This document shows positions 61,587 through 64,000 of a DNA stretch of 64,000 nt, in pieces (positions within the stretch are counted from its first letter, which is position 1; each line of letters opens with the position of its first letter). Where the stretch lies: assembly GCA_960531495.1 (NCBI GenBank), contig OY482860.1:17670462-17734461 (forward strand), written 5' to 3'. The position numbers and the translations under genes are program-made. This DNA is from Zeus faber (Eukaryota; Chordata; Actinopteri; Zeiformes; Zeidae). Under the pieces are notes generated by a model that was not told the DNA's origin, did not search any database, and saw only the letters and a list, made by a program, of their open reading frames with translations.

Positions 61587-61680
61587 TGAGTGAGTGAGTG
61601 GGTGAGTGATGTGTGTGCTTGTGAAGTGTTATATCGTAGCGCCTCCAAGCGGCGGAAAAGACCCCAAGGTCCCAATTTTA
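61276..61680 (+). repeat. Dispersed repeat R, copy 6, with (GT)n at 61515-61584
   Basis: tgtacatggaaaaacataaa, aagtccaggaaaactggaac, gcacgtggcctcttcctgtc, ggatgtaaccaggagggtg, a (GT)n array, then cgcctccaagcggcggaaaa. It matches copies 1 and 2 over most of its length but lacks the ccaccggtgagtgtac core, its place being taken by the GT array and gagt units. Confidence 0.75.
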
Positions 61681-61788
61681 AAAAATCAAATACATATTTT
61701 GAGTGGAGAAAGAGAGATACAATGATTTGGGACTGAGTATGAGTCTGAACTCTGCCACTCTTACAGAGTTTCTTCCTCTTCCTCCCCC
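61681..61788. other. Short unassigned stretch
   Basis: No feature recognised. Confidence 0.4.
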
Positions 61789-61850
61789 TCTTCTTCTTCT
61801 TCTTCTTCTTCTTCTTCTTCTTCTTCTTCTTCTACTTCTTCTTCCTTCTC
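61789..61850. repeat. (TTC)n microsatellite
   Basis: About 15 TTC units with flanking cttcc variants; the poly-Glu frame on the minus strand is repeat translation. Confidence 0.95.
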
Positions 61851-63083
61851 CCTTATAATAAGTAACAATAAAATAAACACAAAAATAAGTAAATGATATG
61901 AACTATATGTATATATATTTATATATATAATAAAACGATAAATTACAATACAGCAAACACATACAATAAATATATCTATTGGGATTGCTGGAAACAATAT
62001 TGCAAGGTATAAACATAACATAAAACAATACATAAATAACCATTTGGGAATAACGCAAGAGAAATAAATCTGTATGTGTGCAATTTGACCCTGACTATGA
62101 AGATTTTTTTGTTGATCGCTGCTGGTGGTTGTGTAATCGGAGTTGATGATTGGTGCTTTTGGGATGGGCTAGAGGAATATTAGGAAATGTACAACTGTAC
62201 TTATTTTCATTGGTATATTTTTGGGGTTTATGATCTGCTTGTGCTGTTGCTACACCTCCTATGCAAGACCTCCTAAAAATACTTCAATCAAAATAGCCTC
62301 AAACATTTTGACACTGTACTCCAGCTGGAACGTTCACAATTAAATGATTTATTTATTTATTTATTTTTGAGTCATGACATTTATTACATTTTTTATTTTT
62401 TATTTATTTATTTTTTCCCTTTGTCTCTCAGGATTGCTATCTGAAGTGACAACAGCAGTTATGAAGTGGTTCCGACCACAGATTCAAGTGGTGATGGCGT
62501 TTTGGAGGTGCTGGGGTTTTTGAAGTTCTTTTTGAGGTGGATATGGCATTTCCCTGGCCCATTGTCAGGAGTGGTCGATGAGAAAGGTTGTTGTTGATTG
62601 TGGTGTTGTGACCGGATGGTTTGAACAGCTGGAGTTGTGAAGTTTTGTTGCTTCTGAGGGAGATTAAGTCCCCCTCTCCATATTGAATTGTTAAATTGTT
62701 TTTGACTGTGAATGTTGTATTGTGACCGAATGTAGATTGGTCGTGTGTTGAGAAATTGTCTAAATGCCCTGTCACTGATGTAGCAAATCCATAGTTAAAG
62801 GTTGACTCCACTAATATATGGTGGAGGTTTTTGAATCATTCCATCAAAAAAGGGTATAGTGCAAATTAATCATATTACCTATGCACAAAAATGCCTCACT
62901 CAGTATAAGCACCATTCCATCTTTCGCCTATACCAACCACATTGGAAGAATGTAAATGCTTAGCATTGGCTACAATCTTTCTAACAAATATGAGTTTAAC
63001 TCAACTAAAATATAATCTTGTTGATTGTAAGGTGATAGATTCTGTCAAAATGATAAAAAAAAACAAAAAAAACGGTAACCTGG
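61851..63083. other. Unassigned AT-rich DNA
   Basis: AT-rich, with (TTTA)n-like sequence at about 62343-62412. A 124-codon minus-strand frame (62437-62811), rich in Thr, Asn and His, has no domain I recognise; it might be a decayed transposon protein but is unsupported. Confidence 0.4.
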
Positions 63084-63204
63084 TAAAAGTCCTAGTGTCT
63101 TGCTCAAGGACACTACAGCATGCTAGCAGGAGAAGCCTGGGATCAAACCAGCAACCTTTAGATTACTAGACAACCAGATCTACCGCCTGAGCTACCGTCC
63201 CACC
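63084..63204 (-). mobile_element. tRNA-derived SINE, copy 3, 3'-truncated
   Basis: Reverse complement of the SINE: agtgtcttgctcaaggacac, tagcatgctagcaggag-type text, tgggatcaaaccagcaacc (B-box) and gcctgagctaccgtccca (A-box). More diverged than copies 1 and 2 and missing the tail region. Confidence 0.85.
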
Positions 63205-63700
63205 GGACGTAACTGTAACCCTAAGGTTCTGGTAGGAGTGACGACCCCATGCAGACAAACAAAGGTAACTTATATTATGGGACTTGCAACCATTCCAGAC
63301 ATCTATTGGCTATGTGGACACACAGCATAACAAAGAGTTACATAATAAGTTTAATGGAAGATCAAACTAATAGTTGTGACCCATTCGCCTATCTAGGAGA
63401 TGTGCTAGGTCCATGGATGTCTACAATTATAAAAATACAAATACCTGTTGCAATAATGTGTTAAATGCTATGCTGCTGTCAAGCGTGCATGATACCTATC
63501 CTTTGCAAGATGATTACTAATTTGATGACAGGACAGTTTGTCTCCATACCACTAGATGATTGGAGACCACCTTACAATTATAATGATGTTGAAATGCAAA
63601 GACGTTAGAGTGTCAAGTTATGCTTAATCTTACCTTTAGAATGTGTTAGTTATTATGGTTGTACAACAAAGCAAATTTTTGTTGTTGTCATAATTATTGT
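63205..63700 (+). other. Unassigned, faint envelope-like text
   Basis: Frames include TIPDIYWLCGHTA (63290-63330) and later FVSIPLDDWRPPYNYNDVEMQR (about 63540-63605). The YWLCG string is reminiscent of retroviral envelope surface proteins, but stops interrupt and no fusion or heptad region was seen. This is only a weak hint. Confidence 0.2.
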
Positions 63701-64000
63701 GATAATCATTCTGTTATGTTTTTCTTTTCGTCTGTTATGTTCTTCTTTTCTATGTGTGTCCTCCACCACCCTCAGCACCCGCTGCAGAGAAGCCGCGCTG
63801 CGGGAGCAAAGGCCAACAGTCACCCCCCGCACACCAACCCACACCCATGACAGCAAGCAACCTCCCAGGGGCCCCGGAAGGCACCCGGCAGCACTCTCCC
63901 CAGCCCTGCCAGGTCACAGCATGCCAGAAGCCACCTGGCACCAGGCACAAGCCGTCTGGACTTAGCTTGCAGGGGGTCCACCCGGCAGCCCCCAGGCCAA
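63701..64000. other. GC-rich unassigned end of window
   Basis: From about 63770 the DNA becomes GC- and Pro/Ala-codon-rich with open frames on several phases. No domain or splice signal convincingly marks an exon, and the sequence runs off the window. Confidence 0.3.

Noticed and set aside
62437..62811. 124-codon minus-strand frame
   Set aside because: Low-complexity Thr/Asn/His composition, no domain, no neighbouring gene or splice context.

Overview
The window looks like ray-finned fish nuclear DNA. The signs are many very long (CA)n arrays, a (GATA)n array, a tRNA-derived SINE, and remnants of several transposon groups common in teleosts: chromodomain Ty3/Gypsy (Tf1/sushi group), L2/CR1-, Tx1/L1- and RTE-type LINEs, hAT, Tc1, Helitron and an endogenous retrovirus. 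I find no convincing host protein-coding exon, no rRNA, no free-standing tRNA gene and nothing prokaryotic. Most long open frames are translated CA repeats or frames shadowing transposon genes.

Layout. 1-11 kb is mostly single-copy, gene-free DNA with CA arrays; several blocks (about 0.74-1.18, 1.5-1.7, 4.02-4.46 and 5.26-6.15 kb) have the texture of vertebrate conserved non-coding elements. 11.2-14.6 kb holds a Tc1 transposase remnant and a hAT transposase remnant, the latter split by a SINE. 14.6-24.4 kb is a mosaic of Gypsy LTR pieces, LINE pieces and a recurrent (GT)n-bearing repeat, here called R. Two R(+)-LINE-R(-) sandwiches carry the two halves of a Tx1/L1 reverse transcriptase, which nearly abut at the catalytic YxDD site. 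24.4-29.1 kb contains a decayed retrovirus on the minus strand (LTR with binding site, gag, integrase, no reverse transcriptase), interrupted by a second SINE and a 53-bp minisatellite. 29.1-37.7 kb is mostly unassigned, with a (GATA)n array, an RTE endonuclease fragment, a possible Helitron fragment and a 22-bp minisatellite.

37.7-49.2 kb appears to be a nested insertion. A decayed Gypsy element (here Gypsy-B) has its LTR, gag, protease and RT at 37.95-41.5 kb and its integrase and second LTR piece at 48.2-48.97 kb. Between them lie an L2-type LINE, two different hAT transposase remnants and microsatellites; hAT-like ends may lie outside it.

49,274-54,371 is the best-preserved object: a complete-length Ty3/Gypsy element (Gypsy-A) with two 351-bp LTRs differing at one site, TG...CA ends and a TCTAC target duplication. 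It encodes gag with a zinc knuckle, protease, RT, RNase H, a D,D35E integrase and a chromodomain. It is young but broken: a frameshifting deletion and a stop in RT, and the YIDD site reads YIDH. An 11-nt stretch in its LTR is exactly complementary to the putative primer-binding site, about 30 bp downstream of a TATA-like motif. This predicts Tf1-type self-priming.

54.4-64 kb holds a CA array, an older minisatellite split by a minus-strand L2 LINE insertion, a second copy of an unidentified dispersed repeat (S), a sixth R copy, a third SINE and mostly unassigned DNA.
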